NCBI GenBank assembly: GCA_029237815.1
Contig: JAQZBP010000003.1
Location: 124,001-188,000, forward strand
From: Moraxellaceae bacterium
GTDB lineage: Bacteria; Pseudomonadota; Gammaproteobacteria; Pseudomonadales; Moraxellaceae
Direction: 5' to 3'
Length of the DNA stretch: 64,000 nucleotides
A program made the position numbers and the translations under genes. Below, piece after piece: positions 44,316-54,152 of the stretch. Below the pieces are notes generated by a model that saw only the letters and a program-made list of their open reading frames with translations, was not told the DNA's origin and made no database searches. The first letter of the stretch is position 1. The number at the start of each line of letters is the position of its first letter.

Positions 44316-44855
44316 ATGGAAAACGCCTACGCCAGCCTGATCACCGCCGTCGGTGAGGATCTTTCCCGTCCCGGCCTCGCCAAGACGCCGCACCGCGCCG
44401 CGGAAGCCTTCAAGTACCTCTGCAAGGGCTACAACGAAAACCTCGAGACCATCGTCAACGAAGCCATCTTCCCGTCGGACAACGACGAGATGGTGATTGT
44501 GAAGGACATCGAGCTGTACTCGCTGTGCGAGCACCACCTGCTGCCCTTCATCGGCAAGGCGCACGTCGCCTACCTGCCCTCGGGCAAGGTCATCGGCCTT
44601 TCCAAGATCGCGCGCATCGTCGACATGTTTGCGCGCCGCCTGCAGATCCAGGAGAACCTGACCAAGCAGATCGCCGACGCCATCCTCGCCGTCACCGACG
44701 CCAAGGGCGTGGGCGTGATCATCGAAGCGCAGCACATGTGCATGATGATGCGCGGCGTCGAGAAGCAGAACTCGCTGATGAAGACTTCGGTCATGCTTGG
44801 CCAGTTCCGCAGCAATCCGCAGACACGCAGCGAATTCCTCGCGCTGGTGCGCTGA
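44316..44855 (+). CDS. folE: GTP cyclohydrolase I
   Basis: This 179-residue enzyme makes dihydroneopterin triphosphate from GTP, the first step of folate (and tetrahydropterin) synthesis. Zinc ligands are seen in [21 protein letters not shown] and a later Cys in [34 protein letters not shown] is conserved. It is the Zn-dependent FolE1 type. An SDR gene follows 43 bp downstream. Confidence 0.97.
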   Translation: MENAYASLITAVGEDLSRPGLAKTPHRAAEAFKYLCKGYNENLETIVNEAIFPSDNDEMVIVKDIELYSLCEHHLLPFIGKAHVAYLPSGKVIGLSKIARIVDMFARRLQIQENLTKQIADAILAVTDAKGVGVIIEAQHMCMMMRGVEKQNSLMKTSVMLGQFRSNPQTRSEFLALVR

Positions 44856-44898
44856 GCGACCGCGTTCCCGTCCCGCTGCCCGACACGGAAGACCGAAG

Positions 44899-45705
44899 AT
44901 GACCCGAGTCCTGATCACCGGCGCCGCCAGCGGTCTTGGCCGCGCCCTCGCCCTCGCCTGGGCCCGCCGCGGCGCGTCCGTGCTGGTCGCCGACCTCAAT
45001 GCCGCGCGTGGCAACGAAACCTTGAGCCTTTGCCTGGAGGCCGGCGCCAACGAAGTCCTGTTCGCCCGCCTCGACGTCACCTCCGACGCCGAGTTCGTGC
45101 AGACCGCGAACTGGGTGCGCCAGCGCTGGGGTGGCCTCGACATCGTGGTGAACAATGCCGGCGTGGCCGGCGGCGGACGCTTCGAGGGCATCACCGAGGA
45201 CGACTGGCGCTGGATGCTCGACATCAACCTGCTGGGCGTCGTGCGCGGCTGCCGCGCCTTCACGCCGCTGTTCAAGGAGCAGAAGTCGGGCCAGTTCGTG
45301 AATATCGCCAGCATGGCCGGCCTGCTGAATCCGCCGGCCATGAGCAACTACAACGTGGCGAAGGCCGGCGTGGTCGCGCTCTCCGAAACGCTGGCGGTGG
45401 AACTCGAGCCCTGGAACATCCGCACGCTCGTGGTCTGCCCGTCGTATTTCCAGACCAACCTCAACGAATCACTGCGCACGCACGACGAGGCCATGAAGGC
45501 GGCGCTGCCGAAACTGCTCGCCAGCTCCGACATCAGCGCCGACGACATTGCCGAAGGCATCCTTGCCGCCATCGATCGCGGCGACTCGATGTACCTGCCG
45601 CACGAGCGCGCCCGCGCCGCGTTGCAGCAGAAGCTCCAGGATGTGGACGCCTTCCGCCAGGAGTTCTACGTGCAGGCGCGCAAGCTGGCCTCGCGCCAGG
45701 ACTGA
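44899..45705 (+). CDS. short-chain dehydrogenase/reductase
   Basis: This 268-residue classical SDR has the cofactor motif TGAASGLGRALALAW, NNAG (IVVNNAGVAGG), catalytic Ser in NIASMAGLL and YNVAK with the Tyr-Lys pair. An acidic residue (LVADLNAARG) after the second strand favours NAD. Substrate is unknown. The ATG at 44899 lies 43 bp after folE, so co-transcription with folE is likely. Confidence 0.85.
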   Translation: MTRVLITGAASGLGRALALAWARRGASVLVADLNAARGNETLSLCLEAGANEVLFARLDVTSDAEFVQTANWVRQRWGGLDIVVNNAGVAGGGRFEGITEDDWRWMLDINLLGVVRGCRAFTPLFKEQKSGQFVNIASMAGLLNPPAMSNYNVAKAGVVALSETLAVELEPWNIRTLVVCPSYFQTNLNESLRTHDEAMKAALPKLLASSDISADDIAEGILAAIDRGDSMYLPHERARAALQQKLQDVDAFRQEFYVQARKLASRQD

Positions 45706-45716
45706 AACGCCCAGCA

Positions 45717-45748
45717 GTGGCGCGCATCGCCACGGCGACGCGCGCCAC
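45717..45748. terminator. stem-loop between convergent SDR and sensor genes
   Basis: GTGGCGCGC (45717-45725) pairs with GCGCGCCAC (45740-45748); the loop itself can pair. No T-run is present, so it may act as a two-way terminator only weakly. Confidence 0.4.
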
Positions 45749-45750
45749 CC

Positions 45751-46893
45751 TCAGCCCGCGTCCGGATGGCCGCCCGCGCCCCCCAGCAGCAGCAGCACGC
45801 CCAGCACCTGGCCCTGCCCGTCCCGGATGGCGGCGGCCAGCGCCTCAATATCGCGTACGCCGCCGCTGCCGAGCAATTGCAGTCGCGCCGACAACGGACG
45901 CGGAGCCGCCCGGGTCCGCAGGAAGAACACCTCCGGCGAGCGCTCGACGCCGCCACGCACAGCCGGCAGCAACTCTGCGAGGGGTCTCCCCTGGGCGGCG
46001 GCCAGCGGCACTCCGACGAGCCGCTCCGCCTCGCCATTCATCCACGCCAGCACGCCCTCCGGCGTAATGCGCAACGCCGCCTGCGGCAGGCTGTCCAGGG
46101 CAAGCTGGTTGAGCTGGCTGTCGGCGGCCACCGCACGGTCATGCCGCTCGCGGATCTCGATCTCGTGCAGCACATTGCGCCGCATCAGGTTGAAGGCCTG
46201 CGCGAGATCACCGATTTCGTCGTCCTGCCAGGGGCGGTCGAGCCGCAGCGGTTCACGCAGGTTGAGCGAGGTGGTGCGCCGCATCTGCTGGGCAATCACG
46301 GCCAGGTGCCGCGTGATGAGCCAGCGCACGAAATACAGGATAAAAGCCGCCACGAGCACGAGCTTGAGCGACTGCAGCACCACCCGCAGCAGCAGGCGAT
46401 CGAAGAGCCGGCTCTTGAGCGCAGAAGTGGACGCCTCCAGGTGCAGGCTGCCGAGCAACTGGCGCTCGCCGCCAGAGGTGACGAACTCCAGCTTGTCGGT
46501 GCGCTGCAGGCGATCGCGCACTGGCTGCACGGGACGACCAGCCTCGAAATAGCGGCCATCGCTGGCCACGAGCTGGGCATGGAACACCGGGGAGAGCTCG
46601 AGCAACGCATTGAGCTCCTGGTCGATGCGGATCGCATCGCCCGCACGCAGGGCGCGCGACAGGCGCGGCGCGGCAGTGCGCCGCACCGCATCCAGGTCCG
46701 AGCGCAACTGCTCGGCTTCATTGCGGTAATCGATACCGAACTCGATCAGGGTGGCGATCGTCGCCAAGGCGATGCTGACAGCCAGAATGGCCGCCAGCAG
46801 CCGGTGCGCAAGCGGATCGTGCAGGCCCTTTACAGCGGCACTGTCGCTGGCAGTCGCGGACGACGAGCGTCCTGTCACTTCCCTGTGTCCCAC
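45751..46893 (-). CDS. membrane sensor with HAMP and PAS domains, no output domain
   Basis: This 380-residue protein has a first membrane helix (LLAAILAVSIALATIATLIEFGI), a periplasmic sensor region of about 110 residues and a second helix (VVLQSLKLVLVAAFILYFV). A HAMP segment follows (DDEIGDLAQAFNLMRRNVL), then a PAS domain (LALDSLPQAALRITPEGVLAWMNGEAERLVGVPLAAAQG). It ends soon after the PAS with no kinase, GGDEF, EAL or methyl-accepting part. The start is a GTG at 46893 with GGGAG 7 nt upstream. It may be a remnant or a partner-dependent sensor. Confidence 0.75.
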   Translation of the reverse strand: MGHREVTGRSSSATASDSAAVKGLHDPLAHRLLAAILAVSIALATIATLIEFGIDYRNEAEQLRSDLDAVRRTAAPRLSRALRAGDAIRIDQELNALLELSPVFHAQLVASDGRYFEAGRPVQPVRDRLQRTDKLEFVTSGGERQLLGSLHLEASTSALKSRLFDRLLLRVVLQSLKLVLVAAFILYFVRWLITRHLAVIAQQMRRTTSLNLREPLRLDRPWQDDEIGDLAQAFNLMRRNVLHEIEIRERHDRAVAADSQLNQLALDSLPQAALRITPEGVLAWMNGEAERLVGVPLAAAQGRPLAELLPAVRGGVERSPEVFFLRTRAAPRPLSARLQLLGSGGVRDIEALAAAIRDGQGQVLGVLLLLGGAGGHPDAG

Positions 46894-46949
46894 TTTTCAA
46901 CTCCCGATCCCACCGTCCCGTTCGGGCCGGCCGGCGCCCGTCGCCGGCA

Positions 46950-47804
46950 TCAGTTATGCGCGCAGAACTCCCGGATCGCCGCCGCCACCGCGGGGGCCTG
47001 CTCCTCCAGATGCAGATGGTGGCTGCCTTCCATCCGGCGCAGCACGCCCTGGCGCAACAGCGGCCAGCGCGCGTCGAACATTGCCGCTGCCGCGGGAAAG
47101 CCCGGCTCGGCGCGCACCAGCAACACCGGCGCGGTGATGTGCCGCAGGAAGGCCTGCGCCTCGGCCTCGGAAAAGCGCTGTGGCGAATGCTGGCGCACAC
47201 GCCGGTCCAGCGTCCAGCTGAAGCCGCCCGGCACGGCCTTCACGCCACGCCGGCACAACAGACGCGCAGCCTCGTCGCTGAGGGGCGTGAAGCCGCGACG
47301 GCGGGCCACCACCGCCGACTCCATGTCGTCGAACACACGCTCCTCGCGTGGCGCATAGGCCTGCCACTCCAGGAGCGCCTCGCGCAGGATCTGGGGCGCC
47401 TGCTCCGCCTCGGCCGGCCAGGGGCCGATACCGTCGATGAGCAGCAGCCGCTCGATGCGGGCGGGCAAGGCGCCGGCCAGCAGCACGCCGATGCCGGCGC
47501 CCATCGAGTGGCCGAGCAGGGAGAATTTATCCCAGCCTAACTGGTCGAGCACGGCCAGCACGTCGTCGACGTGGTCGACGGTGTGGTAGCGCACGCCCTC
47601 GGGGCGCCAGTCGCTGAAACCGTGTCCGGCGAAATCCATCGCGACGATATGAAACTCCGGCAGCAACGGCGCCAGCCGGTCGAAGGTCGCTGCATTGTCC
47701 TGCCAGCCATGCAGCGCCAGGAGTGGCGGCAACGAGGCGTCGTGCCAGCAGCGCGCGGCGATGCGCCGGCCGCGCACGTCGAAACCGCACTCCACCACGT
47801 TCAT
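46950..47804 (-). CDS. alpha/beta hydrolase
   Basis: This 284-residue alpha/beta-hydrolase fold protein has LLALHGWQDNAATFDRLAPLL, the oxyanion region, MDFAGHGFSDWRPEG, and the nucleophile elbow GHSMGAGIG. The late His is in MEGSHHLHLE. Substrate is unknown. Its start overlaps the stop of the next upstream gene by 4 bp, and both are hydrolases. Confidence 0.85.
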   Translation of the reverse strand: MNVVECGFDVRGRRIAARCWHDASLPPLLALHGWQDNAATFDRLAPLLPEFHIVAMDFAGHGFSDWRPEGVRYHTVDHVDDVLAVLDQLGWDKFSLLGHSMGAGIGVLLAGALPARIERLLLIDGIGPWPAEAEQAPQILREALLEWQAYAPREERVFDDMESAVVARRRGFTPLSDEAARLLCRRGVKAVPGGFSWTLDRRVRQHSPQRFSEAEAQAFLRHITAPVLLVRAEPGFPAAAAMFDARWPLLRQGVLRRMEGSHHLHLEEQAPAVAAAIREFCAHN

Positions 47805-48598
47805 GACGGCACCCCGATGCGCTGCAGCGTGCGCCGGATGGCCTCCGCCGTCAGCAGCGGCTTCTCCAGCGGGAACATGTGCCCGCCCTCCACTTTCTCG
47901 TGCAGCAGGTGGTGATGGCGCGCCATGCGCTCGGCGAAGCCGGTGCCGTTGAATTCGCTCTGCGCCCCGGAAAGCAGCACTCCCGGTACCTGCAACGAAC
48001 GGCGGTAGCGCCAGGCATCGTGCGGCGTGCTGCGGAAGATGGCGACTTCGGTGGCCACCGGGATGGTCAGGCGCACTCCGCCCCCGGCATTGGTGAAACC
48101 GAACAGCAGGTAGTCTTCGAAACAGTCCGGGTCGAAGGCCTGGAAGAACTTTTTCTTGCCGAGGCTGGCGCGCACTTCATCGCGCGAATTCCAGATCTCG
48201 CGCCGTCCGGCACTCTTGCCGGCCGGCGTGATGCGGTCGGAGAGGCCGAGCTTTTTCATCAGGCCGAAGGACAGCGCTCCCAGGCCGTTGATCACGGGCG
48301 GATCCATGATCACGACGGCGCGGAACAGCTCGGGATAACGGTGCGCCGCCATGAAGGTGCAGAGCCCGCCCATGGAATGACCCACGCCGATCACCGGGCC
48401 GCCGTTCTGCGCGCGGACGGAGTCGGCGACCTGCTCGACCAGGTGCGGCCAGTTGTCGGTGACGGGGTATTGCGGATCGGTGCCCAGCACGGGCAGCGTG
48501 CGTATGTCGAAGTCGGCGGCAAGCGCATGCAGCATCTTGCTGTAGCAGGCGGACGGCACGCCATTGGCGTGAGCAAAGTGCAGGACAGGTATCGTCAT
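47801..48598 (-). CDS. alpha/beta hydrolase
   Basis: This 265-residue alpha/beta hydrolase begins MTIPVLHFAHANGVPSACYSKMLHALA and has the nucleophile elbow VGHSMGGLCTFMAA. The catalytic His is probably in KVEGGHMFPLEKP. It differs from its neighbour and forms a 4-bp-overlapping pair with it. ATG 48598 is chosen over a start at 48700 because the homologous fold begins here. Specificity is unknown. Confidence 0.82.
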   Translation of the reverse strand: MTIPVLHFAHANGVPSACYSKMLHALAADFDIRTLPVLGTDPQYPVTDNWPHLVEQVADSVRAQNGGPVIGVGHSMGGLCTFMAAHRYPELFRAVVIMDPPVINGLGALSFGLMKKLGLSDRITPAGKSAGRREIWNSRDEVRASLGKKKFFQAFDPDCFEDYLLFGFTNAGGGVRLTIPVATEVAIFRSTPHDAWRYRRSLQVPGVLLSGAQSEFNGTGFAERMARHHHLLHEKVEGGHMFPLEKPLLTAEAIRRTLQRIGVPS

Positions 48599-48730
48599 AG
48601 TCTTCTTGTTCAGGGTCGCACGCTCATGGGCCGCGACCGACAGCAGCACTCCGGTGCACCGGGCTCGAGTTTCACGGCCCGCCGGCGCGATGGCACTCAA
48701 GGCAACCGACGCTGGCGGGCAAAAGTCAGT

Positions 48731-51670
48731 TCACAGCTTTTCGATGCGCAGCCCCAGCGCCTCCGCCGCCGCGGCCTTCGCGGCCGGCATCACCACCGCC
48801 GTCACTGCGCTTCGCGTCAGGTATTGCTCGCCGACGCGGCGCAGGTCGTCCATCGTCGTGGCGAGAATGCGCTGGCGGGTGCGGCGACGCTGCTCCGGCG
48901 TACGGCCGTAGAGCGCATTGTGATAGGCCGCGCGCGCCTCGCCCGACGGTGACAGCGGCTTGTCCATGTCCGAGACGATGCCGAGCACCGCTTCTTCGAG
49001 CTGGCGCTGCTCGTGCCGCTCGTTGAGCAGCCACTGCACGCTGGCGTCGAAGTCGGCCAGCGTCTCCGCCAGCCGCGGATCGCGGTAGGAATAGAAACGG
49101 AAGGCGCAGGAGTTGCTGTCGTAGCTCGCACCGCCGCCGTAGGCGCCGCCCCGCTCGCGGATGGCGCCGTGCAGGAAGCCGTTGCGCAGGAAGCCGCCGA
49201 GCAGCATGAGCGGCGCGGCGTCGACATGGTCCAGCGGCACCGTGGCATAGGCCTTCGAGCAGAACTGCACCTGGGTGTTGGCCAGCCAGGCGACGCTGTC
49301 CTGCGGCTCCGGCGTCGCGAAATGGAAGGCTTCGTCGAGCGGCGTGTAGCGGGAGCGGCCCCAGGTCGCACTCAGGGTCGACTGCAGCGCGGGCAGCTGC
49401 TCGGCCTCGCCGATCAGCAGGCAGCGCCGGCGCGCGGAGAGCACCTTCGCGTGCAGGCCGGTGAGGCGCGACAGCAAGGTGGCGAGTGCTTCGTCCTGGG
49501 CAATCGCTGCATCCAGCGCCTTGATGCGACGGATGCCATGCAGGCCCGATACGCGCTGGTTGAAGCCCGCCACGACGCTGAACGACGACGAGGCGGCCTG
49601 CATGGCCAGCGAATGCCCTTGCCCCGTGACACTGTTCTCCCAGCGCGCCTTCATCTGTGCCACGTATTCGCGCACGCGGCTGCCCTCGTCGAACCGCAGC
49701 TCCTCAAGCGTCGTGCGCATGAGCTCATTGAAACCTGCGGCCTGGTTGTTGAGCGCCTTGCCGGACAGGATGAGATGGCCAAGCCCCGCACCGGCATCGT
49801 CGATGTCACCGCGCACGGAATAGCTCATGCGCAGGCCTCCGGATACGCGCGACTGCCACTGCTGCATCTCCATGTAGTCGCGGCCGCCGGCGCCAAGCTC
49901 GCTGACCAGGGAGGTGTAGAGCGGCAACAACTCCAGCTCCTCGGTCGCCAGGGGCGGCAGGTCGAAGATCATCTGCTCGTAGACCAGCCCGTTGGTGCCC
50001 TGTGCGTACACCGCCAGCGGGACCGCCTTGTCGCCGATGCGCAGCTCGGTCTCGGAGCCCTGTGCCACGAGCAGGTCGGCCGGAATGTCCTCGCGACCCA
50101 CGCGGGGCAGGATCTCCGGATCGTCTTTCTGCGTCTGACGCGCATTCAACGCTGCCGCCTCGCGGCGGATGCGCTCGGCATCCGCCGCACTCAGCGCAGC
50201 TCGGATCGCTGCCAGGCGCGCGGCTTCCTTTTCGCGGCGCCTTTCGCTCAGCGTCGTGTCCGGCGCGAGCGTCACGCGCACGCGGTGCGGGTTGTCGATC
50301 AGCCAGCGCCTGACGAGGCCCTTGATATAGTCGGGATTGCGGATGGCGGTGCGCAGGTCGGCGAGCACGGCGTCGATATCCCACAGCGATACCGGATCGC
50401 CGTCGTGCAGCACGGCGCCCAAGCCGTTCATGATGAGCTGCAGGCCGTAGGGATAGTGGTCGCCACCGATCTCGCGCTGGGAAAGCTCGAGCTGGTGCAG
50501 CACGGCCTCCACGTCTTCCTGCGGCACGCCCTCGCGCGCCACCTGGCGCAGGACGTCGAGCACGCCCGCCTCCAGCGCGTCGGCGCGCCCGGGCTCGGAG
50601 CCCTCGATGCCACAGAGGAAACTCATCTCGCGGCCGGAGTCGTCGACGCCGAGCAGGCTGGACGGCGCCGTGCCGAGCTCGGTGGTCTCGAGGAAGTGGC
50701 GCAGTGGCGACGCGGAATTCTCCAGCAGCACGCCGGACAGCAGCTCGATGTCGAAGCGCTCGCGCAGGTTCGCGGTATGCCCGAGCAACCAGCCCAGCAC
50801 GATGTGCGTCTTCTCTTCCGTGTCCTCTTCATCGAGCGCATAGCGCTCCTCGACGGCCACCGGCGCCGCGTAGCGCTTCTCGTCGTGCCCGCGGATCTGC
50901 TCCGGTAACGCAGTGAACTCCTGCAGCGCCTGCGCCTCGAATTTCGCCTGCAGCTCGACGGCGGGAATGTCGCCGTAGGTCATGAACACGGCGTTGCTCG
51001 GGTGGTAGTGCTCCTTGTAGAAAGCCACCAGGTCTTCATAACGCAGGTCGGGGATGACTTCGGGATCTCCACCGGAGTTGTAGTGATACGTGGTGGTCGG
51101 AAAGAGGTGTGTGTTGATGGCTTCCCAGAGCACGGAGTTCACCGAGCTCATGGCACCCTTCATTTCGTTGAACACCACGCCCTTGTAGACGAGCGGGCTG
51201 TCGGGATCTTCAGGCTTTTCGAACTCGACGCGGATGCCTTCCTGCATGAAGTCGAGCGGATCGAGACGCGCGAAGAACACGGCATCGAGATAGACCGAGA
51301 GCAGGTTGTCGAAGTCCTTGCGGTTCTGGCTGGCGAAGGGATAGGCGGTCCAGTCGCTGGAGGTCATGGCGTTCATGAACGAGTTCAGCGAACGGCGGAT
51401 CATCAGGAAGAAAGGATCGCGTACCGGATAACGCCGGGAACCGCACAGCGCGGTGTGCTCGAGGATGTGCGCGACGCCCGTGGAATCCATGGGCATGGTG
51501 CGCAGCGCGACCAGGAAGACGTTCTCGGGATTGTCCGCCGCCAGGTGATAGTGGATGGCGCCGGTCTTGCGGTGGCGGTATTCCGCCACCGTCAGGTTGA
51601 GCGAGGGGATCGGAACGGCACGGACGGCTTCGAACGCGGGGTGCGCGGGCGGCAGGGACAACTGGGTCAC
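48731..51670 (-). CDS. M16C zinc metalloprotease (presequence-protease-like)
   Basis: This about 979-residue M16C peptidase has the inverted zinc site HILEH (VAHILEHTALCGSRRYPVRDPF) and ends with an extended second half (RERGGAYGGGASYDSNSCAFRFYSYRDPRL). The type is related to organellar presequence proteases and bacterial homologues that clear peptides. A GTG at 51670 (VTQLSLPPAHPAFEAV) is the likely start; TTG at 51727 or GTG at 51715 are alternatives. It is upstream of nothing closely coupled; DUF1315 lies 200 bp beyond its 5' end. Confidence 0.85.
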   Translation of the reverse strand: MTQLSLPPAHPAFEAVRAVPIPSLNLTVAEYRHRKTGAIHYHLAADNPENVFLVALRTMPMDSTGVAHILEHTALCGSRRYPVRDPFFLMIRRSLNSFMNAMTSSDWTAYPFASQNRKDFDNLLSVYLDAVFFARLDPLDFMQEGIRVEFEKPEDPDSPLVYKGVVFNEMKGAMSSVNSVLWEAINTHLFPTTTYHYNSGGDPEVIPDLRYEDLVAFYKEHYHPSNAVFMTYGDIPAVELQAKFEAQALQEFTALPEQIRGHDEKRYAAPVAVEERYALDEEDTEEKTHIVLGWLLGHTANLRERFDIELLSGVLLENSASPLRHFLETTELGTAPSSLLGVDDSGREMSFLCGIEGSEPGRADALEAGVLDVLRQVAREGVPQEDVEAVLHQLELSQREIGGDHYPYGLQLIMNGLGAVLHDGDPVSLWDIDAVLADLRTAIRNPDYIKGLVRRWLIDNPHRVRVTLAPDTTLSERRREKEAARLAAIRAALSAADAERIRREAAALNARQTQKDDPEILPRVGREDIPADLLVAQGSETELRIGDKAVPLAVYAQGTNGLVYEQMIFDLPPLATEELELLPLYTSLVSELGAGGRDYMEMQQWQSRVSGGLRMSYSVRGDIDDAGAGLGHLILSGKALNNQAAGFNELMRTTLEELRFDEGSRVREYVAQMKARWENSVTGQGHSLAMQAASSSFSVVAGFNQRVSGLHGIRRIKALDAAIAQDEALATLLSRLTGLHAKVLSARRRCLLIGEAEQLPALQSTLSATWGRSRYTPLDEAFHFATPEPQDSVAWLANTQVQFCSKAYATVPLDHVDAAPLMLLGGFLRNGFLHGAIRERGGAYGGGASYDSNSCAFRFYSYRDPRLAETLADFDASVQWLLNERHEQRQLEEAVLGIVSDMDKPLSPSGEARAAYHNALYGRTPEQRRRTRQRILATTMDDLRRVGEQYLTRSAVTAVVMPAAKAAAAEALGLRIEKL

Positions 51671-51871
51671 GGGATTACTCTGCTGGAGGTTTTTCAGGAT
51701 TATGGGGGATGCCACCGGCCATCCCAAGCCTTCCTGTACTGCCTCTGTAATCCCTCAGCATTCCTGTGGCCACTCCGCCCCGGCGGCCGCTTGTGTCGCT
51801 GCTGGCGCACCTTCCCGGTCAGGGACTTGCGCCGCCTCTCCGCAACGGCCCGGCATCCGGCCCAGGCCGTT

Positions 51872-52144
51872 TCAATGCAGGAACTTGACGGGCTCTTCTT
51901 CGTGGTGATGGTCGTCGTCGCAGGTCTGGCCGTCCTTCTCACCCTTGTCGATATAGCCGGTGCGCTCGGTCTCCGGCAAGTGGCGGTGCTCCCAGGCGAT
52001 CACGGCCTGCATGCAGGTCGCACGTTGCTCGGCGGTCACCGGGCGTCCGTCCGGCCATTTGCCGATCTCGATGGCGCGGCGGAAGGCGGCGACGAGCTCG
52101 GGCGTGAGGGAGGACAACAGCGTTTCAAAAGAAGATTCGGTCAT
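51872..52144 (-). CDS. DUF1315 (YeaC-like) protein
   Basis: This 90-residue protein matches DUF1315 (FETLLSSLTPELVAAFRRAIEIGKWPDGRPVTAEQRATCMQAVIAWE). A His/Asp/Glu-rich tail (CDDDHHHEEEP) may bind metal. Function is unknown. Its ATG overlaps the nadK stop by 4 bp. Confidence 0.85.
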   Translation of the reverse strand: MTESSFETLLSSLTPELVAAFRRAIEIGKWPDGRPVTAEQRATCMQAVIAWEHRHLPETERTGYIDKGEKDGQTCDDDHHHEEEPVKFLH

Positions 52145-53034
52145 GATTCACCATGAGTCGGCAGATGGCTGCTCCAGCCCAGCTTGGTGCGGCAGGCCTC
52201 GTAGAAGTCGTGGCCGGGCGGGTGCAGCAGGCGCACCTTGAACGGATGCTTTTTCACGTAGACCCAGTCACCGGCGCGCAGGCTGCTGCCGTGCTGCGCA
52301 TCGCAGCTCACCATGGGATTGATGGCCTCGGTGCAAATGAGCAGTTTGATCTCGCTGTTGCCATCCACCACGATGGGCCGGCTCGACAGCGTGTGGGGGT
52401 GCATGGGCACCAGCACCATGGCGTCGAGGCGCGGATGCATGATGGGCCCGCCGCCAGACAGGGCATAGGCCGTGGAGCCCGTCGGCGTCGCGACGATGAG
52501 GCCGTCGGACCGCTGCCGGTAGACGAACTGGCCTTCGATATAAAGCTCGAATTCCAGCATGTGCACGGACTTGCCGGCATAGAGCACGACGTCGTTGAGG
52601 GCCGTGCCCTCGCCGATCAGGCTGCCGCCCGACTTCACTTCCATGCTGAGCATGAAGCGCTGCTCGATGCTGAAGTCGCCGGCCAGCACGGCACCGACCT
52701 TGCGTTCGATCTCGCGCGGGGACACGTCGGTGAGAAAGCCCAGGCGGCCGCGGTTGATGCCGAGCAGCGGCTTGTTGTAGCGCGCCAGCGCCCGCGCCGC
52801 ATGCAGGATGGAGCCGTCGCCCCCGACCACGATGATGAGGTCGCAGACCTCGCCCAGCATGCTGCGCGCCCCGACTTGAAGGTCGTTGCGGTGCGGCAGC
52901 ATGGCCGCGGTGTCCTCGTCGAAGATGACCCGGATGCCACGCTCCGTCAGGAAGCGCAGCAGGAATTCCAGGGTATCGGAAACAGTGGTGTTGCCGGGAC
53001 GGCCGAGCAGGCCGACATTGCGGAATTGTTCCAT
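52141..53034 (-). CDS. nadK: NAD kinase
   Basis: This 297-residue enzyme phosphorylates NAD to NADP. The signature GGDGS occurs in LIIVVGGDGSILHAARAL, and the NGE-like block and conserved YSLSGGGPI equivalent (TPTGSTAYALSGGGPIMHP) are clear. The 5' end lies 29 bp from the upstream cNMP-rhodanese gene, and the 3' end overlaps DUF1315. Confidence 0.96.
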   Translation of the reverse strand: MEQFRNVGLLGRPGNTTVSDTLEFLLRFLTERGIRVIFDEDTAAMLPHRNDLQVGARSMLGEVCDLIIVVGGDGSILHAARALARYNKPLLGINRGRLGFLTDVSPREIERKVGAVLAGDFSIEQRFMLSMEVKSGGSLIGEGTALNDVVLYAGKSVHMLEFELYIEGQFVYRQRSDGLIVATPTGSTAYALSGGGPIMHPRLDAMVLVPMHPHTLSSRPIVVDGNSEIKLLICTEAINPMVSCDAQHGSSLRAGDWVYVKKHPFKVRLLHPPGHDFYEACRTKLGWSSHLPTHGES

Positions 53035-53063
53035 GGCATCCCGCCGTCAGCGCGGCTGCGGCG

Positions 53064-54152
53064 TCATTCGTTGCTGGTGGTGACCAGGTAGCGGTCGCGT
53101 TCGGCGCGCATCAGCGACCAGAGCCCCCCGTCCAGGACCTGCGTATCGTACCCCAGGACGCCGAGGAGGAAAGCGGCCGCCGCACTGCGCCGACCGGTAT
53201 CGCAATAGATGATGTAGCGACGGTCCATGGGCAGCAGCCGCGACTTGACGCGCAGGGACTGCAGGGAGAAGCAGGCCGCGCCCTTCAGGACTCCGCGCTC
53301 CCGCTCCTCCACCAGCCGGACGTCCAGCCACTGCGCCGTGCCCGCCTCCACCTGCTGCATGGCCGACGTGAAGTCGACCATGGCCAGGCTCTGCGCCTTC
53401 AGCAGGACATCGAAGTCCTCCTTCTCGAGGCGCATGAGCATACCGTCCGAGGCCATGGTCACGTCGGCGTTGCGCGGGCCCTCGATCAGCAGGCCCTGCT
53501 CGCCGAAATACTGGCCCTTCTCGAGCAGCGCCAGGGTCACCGGACCGGTATCGCCGGGGATGCTGACCTCGGCCACGCCTTCCTTGATGAAGTAGCAGCA
53601 CTCGGATTCATCGCCCTGCTTCAGGATGACCTGGCCCTGCGTCACCACTTCCGGCTTGAGGCGCTTGAACAGCTCCAGCACATTGCCAGGCGCCAGGCGA
53701 TAGAAGAAACGCGATTGCAGCAGCCGCGCGATCCAGTCGTGGCTCTCGCCCGGGTACTGGGCAGCCAGCGCCTTTTCCAGGCTTTCCGTGGATTGGTCCC
53801 AGGCCAGCACGCGGTCGAGCCGCTTGCTCTCTAGGCGCAGGACATTGATGAGCGTCTTGGCCCGGACAGTGAAGATGCGCGGCTGCTCGGGCGCGAGGGC
53901 ATGCGCCGCGTTCACGTCGGCCGCATCCAGCGTCTGGACGACGCCCGCCTCGTTCTCGAGGGTGACGATGCCGCTCAGCAGATAAAGGGTATTGCCATCG
54001 CTATCGCCCCGGCGGCACAGCTCGGCACCAGGCTGCAGCGTCTCGATCTGCTGCCCTTCGAGCAGGTGGTCGAGTCGCTCCGGCGAAAGCGAATTGAGCG
54101 GAACGAAGGCTTGCAGGAGGTCGCGATTGATTCGGGCCAGCGCCATGGTCAT
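53064..54152 (-). CDS. dual cyclic-nucleotide-binding protein with rhodanese domain
   Basis: This 362-residue protein has two cNMP-binding-like modules (about 15-110: AELCRRGDSDGNTLYLLSGIV; about 145-245: VILKQGDESECCYFIKEGVAEV...GQYFGEQGLLIEGPRNADV). A C-terminal rhodanese domain follows with active-site Cys in YIIYCDTGRRSAAAAFLL. It should sense a small ligand or persulfide chemistry in the cytoplasm; no experimental role is known to me. Its ATG shares bases with the stop of the upstream coiled-coil gene (TGATG). Confidence 0.82.
   Translation of the reverse strand: MTMALARINRDLLQAFVPLNSLSPERLDHLLEGQQIETLQPGAELCRRGDSDGNTLYLLSGIVTLENEAGVVQTLDAADVNAAHALAPEQPRIFTVRAKTLINVLRLESKRLDRVLAWDQSTESLEKALAAQYPGESHDWIARLLQSRFFYRLAPGNVLELFKRLKPEVVTQGQVILKQGDESECCYFIKEGVAEVSIPGDTGPVTLALLEKGQYFGEQGLLIEGPRNADVTMASDGMLMRLEKEDFDVLLKAQSLAMVDFTSAMQQVEAGTAQWLDVRLVEERERGVLKGAACFSLQSLRVKSRLLPMDRRYIIYCDTGRRSAAAAFLLGVLGYDTQVLDGGLWSLMRAERDRYLVTTSNE

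Noticed and set aside
52153..53091. 312-residue plus-strand frame opposite nadK
   Set aside because: Antisense to nadK, which carries GGDGS and other NAD kinase motifs.
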